The notes under the pieces were generated by a model. The model worked only from the letters and a program-made list of their open reading frames with translations, did no database searches and was not told the DNA's origin. The translations under genes and the position numbers were made by a program. From Acinetobacter pragensis (GTDB lineage Bacteria; Pseudomonadota; Gammaproteobacteria; Pseudomonadales; Moraxellaceae), in contig NZ_LUAW01000014.1 of NCBI RefSeq assembly GCF_001605895.1, positions 112,627-176,626 of the forward strand: a stretch of 64,000 nucleotides of DNA. Direction: 5' to 3'. Below, piece after piece: positions 62,487 through 64,000 of this stretch (positions are counted from its first letter, which is position 1; each line of letters starts with the position of its first letter).

Positions 62487-63797
62487 ATGCAGAATATTGA
62501 TATTCAAAAAATGGCAAGTGAAGCCAAATTCAACTCTTTCCATGCAAAAGTACTGGCTTGGTGCATGGTGATCATTATTTTAGATGGCTATGATATTTCA
62601 GTTGCAGGCGCCGCTTTGCCTTCAATTATGGAACAGATGGGGGTGAGTGCTTCAACAGCTGGATTTATGGCGAGTTCAGCGCTGTTTGGCATGATGATTG
62701 GTGCGGTTTTTTTTGGCAGTCTTGCTGATAAAATTGGCCGGCGCTTAACCATTGCAATATGTGTTTTTTTATTCAGCGCTTTTACGGCTGCGGCAGGGTT
62801 AACCAAAGACCCGGTGACATTCAGTATTTTACGTTTTCTGGCTGGTCTAGGCATTGGCGGCGTTATGCCGAATGTCGTTGCGCAAATGACTGAATATTCA
62901 CCTAAAAAAGTCCGGAATGTGATGACTTCGCTGATGTTCTCGGGATATGCCGTTGGCGGTATTTTAGCCGCTGTTTTAGGTAAGCAGTTTATTGCAGAAT
63001 ATGGCTGGCAGGCTGTTTTTTATGCCGCGGGCATTCCTATTGTTTTGCTGCCGTTTATTTTGAAGTCTATGCCTGAATCTTTGGGTTATTTAGAGAAGAA
63101 AAATCAGCAGGAAGAATTAAAGAAGCTCGCACAGCAAATTTCTCCGCAATTGGCATTGGATCATGATGTCAAATTTGTAAATGAAACACATATCAGCGGC
63201 AAGAAAGCATCCATTGGACTGCTGTTCAGTGATGGCCGCGCTTTCAGTACGCTGATGTTCTGGCTGGCTTTTTTCACCTGTTTATTTATGGTTTATGCAT
63301 TAAGTACATGGCTGACTAAACTGATGGCGATGTCTGGTTATTCATTAGGCTCAGCATTGACCTTTGTGATTGCCTTAAATGTGGGGGCCATTGTCGGCGC
63401 TGTCGGCGGCGGCTGGCTGGCGGATCGTTTCAATATTAAGTGGGTGCTGGTGATTATGTATGCCTTAGGCAGTGTTTTTCTGTATTTAATGACGCAGCCT
63501 ATGCCGGTCAATATGCTTTATTTCATTATTGCTGTTGTCGGGGCCTGTTCGACAGGCGCGCAGATTGTTGCATATTCTTACTGCGGGCAATTCTATCCAA
63601 GTATTATCCGTTCAACAGGCATCGGTATGGCATCTGGTGTTGGACGCTTAGGGGCAATTGGCGCGCCTTTGCTGATTGGTTTAATTGTGTCGCTGAATTT
63701 GCCAATTCAACAAAACTTTATTGTGATCGCGTTGGCTGGATTAATTGGTGCAGTCGCCTTATCGCTGATTGACCATAAGCGTTCAGCCTTAGTGTAA
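62487..63797 (+). CDS. MFS transporter, aromatic acid:H+ symporter family
   Basis: 436-aa permease with 12 predicted segments. The first segment carries IILDGYDISVAGAALPSIME with the DGYD acid conserved in the AAHS family (BenK, PcaK, MhpT). Loop 2-3 is GSLADKIGRR and RFLAGLGIGGVMPNVVAQMT follows. ATG 62487 with AAAAGGA upstream is plausible. Divergent from the enoyl-CoA hydratase gene. Probably imports the acid used by the cluster around 58609-62169. Confidence 0.85.
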   Translation: MQNIDIQKMASEAKFNSFHAKVLAWCMVIIILDGYDISVAGAALPSIMEQMGVSASTAGFMASSALFGMMIGAVFFGSLADKIGRRLTIAICVFLFSAFTAAAGLTKDPVTFSILRFLAGLGIGGVMPNVVAQMTEYSPKKVRNVMTSLMFSGYAVGGILAAVLGKQFIAEYGWQAVFYAAGIPIVLLPFILKSMPESLGYLEKKNQQEELKKLAQQISPQLALDHDVKFVNETHISGKKASIGLLFSDGRAFSTLMFWLAFFTCLFMVYALSTWLTKLMAMSGYSLGSALTFVIALNVGAIVGAVGGGWLADRFNIKWVLVIMYALGSVFLYLMTQPMPVNMLYFIIAVVGACSTGAQIVAYSYCGQFYPSIIRSTGIGMASGVGRLGAIGAPLLIGLIVSLNLPIQQNFIVIALAGLIGAVALSLIDHKRSALV

Positions 63798-63838
63798 ATG
63801 AAAATAGAAACTTGATTTATTTGAAATAAAGGAAATAT

Positions 63839-64000
63839 ATGAAGGCTCTTGTTGCTGTAAAACGTGTGGTTGATGCCAACGTTAAAGTCCGTGTTAAACC
63901 GGACAACAGTGGTGTTGACTTAACGAACGTTAAAATGTCAATCAACCCATTCTGTGAAATCGCAGTGGAAGAAGCGGTTCGCTTAAAAGAAAAAGGAAAT
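63839..64000 (+). CDS. etfB: electron transfer flavoprotein beta subunit (5' part)
   Basis: First 54 codons of etfB, cut by the window end. [20 protein letters not shown] and [20 protein letters not shown] are near-invariant in EtfB. AAAGGAAA precedes the ATG. ETF carries electrons from acyl-CoA dehydrogenases such as HcaD and the 46897 enzyme to the quinone pool. A housekeeping gene, marking the likely end of the catabolic region. Confidence 0.92.
   Translation, partial: MKALVAVKRVVDANVKVRVKPDNSGVDLTNVKMSINPFCEIAVEEAVRLKEKGN

Noticed and set aside
1..64000. tRNA, rRNA or CRISPR arrays
   Set aside because: No cloverleaf-like segment, rRNA motif or regularly spaced repeat was found when reading both strands.

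Overview
The window looks like a stretch of Acinetobacter chromosome devoted almost entirely to aromatic and organic acid catabolism. The genus call rests on gene content and order: an are (benzyl alcohol) block, an hca (hydroxycinnamate) block and a van (vanillate) block with the operon order known from Acinetobacter baylyi, moderately AT-rich DNA, and AAGGA-type ribosome binding sites. No rRNA, tRNA, CRISPR array or intact insertion sequence was seen.

Layout. (1) 1-4948: the end of a sigma-54 activator (areR-like) with an in-frame amber codon, a very clear sigma-54 promoter with paired upstream activator sites, an outer-membrane protein, areC, areB and a small cupin. The benzyl esterase areA is not here. 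(2) 5184-10582: an AraC regulator divergent from a cupin, aldo-keto reductase, carboxymuconolactone-decarboxylase-like protein, SDR and zinc alcohol dehydrogenase, resembling a reactive-aldehyde/quinone response operon. (3) 11336-23073: the hca cluster on the minus strand (hcaA-B-C-D-E, a DUF3237 gene split by an amber codon, a thioesterase, hcaG esterase) with hcaK and hcaR on the plus strand. (4) 23199-27937: vanR, vanB, vanA, three VanR operators, a vanK transporter broken by one nonsense codon and three single-base frameshifts, and a vanP porin remnant. Vanillate demethylation looks intact while its dedicated transport genes are decayed.

(5) 28168-43701: two facing sets of lower ortho-cleavage genes. 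The plus set has an MHS transporter, thiolase, muconolactone isomerase, enol-lactonase and PcaI/PcaJ, with a LysR regulator. The minus set has LysR, PcaI/PcaJ, MFS transporter, EthD-type isomerase, muconolactone isomerase, acetyl-CoA hydrolase/transferase, thiolase, metallo-beta-lactamase hydrolase, OprD porin and a YCII protein. EthD + muconolactone isomerase + transporter is the signature of 4-methylmuconolactone catabolism. (6) 44008-49102: acyl-CoA dehydrogenase, CitE-type lyase, MaoC-type hydratase and a family III CoA-transferase with a divergent LysR. These families can turn methylsuccinyl-CoA or itaconate into acetyl-CoA and pyruvate. Blocks 5 and 6 together could form a complete route from methylmuconolactone to central metabolism, which is the most interesting hypothesis in the window.

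(7) 49188-49519: remains of an IS3-family transposase. (8) 49797-58100: a complete malonate decarboxylase operon mdcABCDEGHLM with convergent mdcR, visibly richer in G+C than its neighbours. (9) 58609-63797: an unassigned CoA-dependent acid cluster (family III CoA-transferase, nitroreductase, MarR, enoyl-CoA hydratase, aromatic-acid-type MFS transporter). (10) 63839-64000: the start of etfB. ETF is the usual electron acceptor for acyl-CoA dehydrogenases such as the two in this window.
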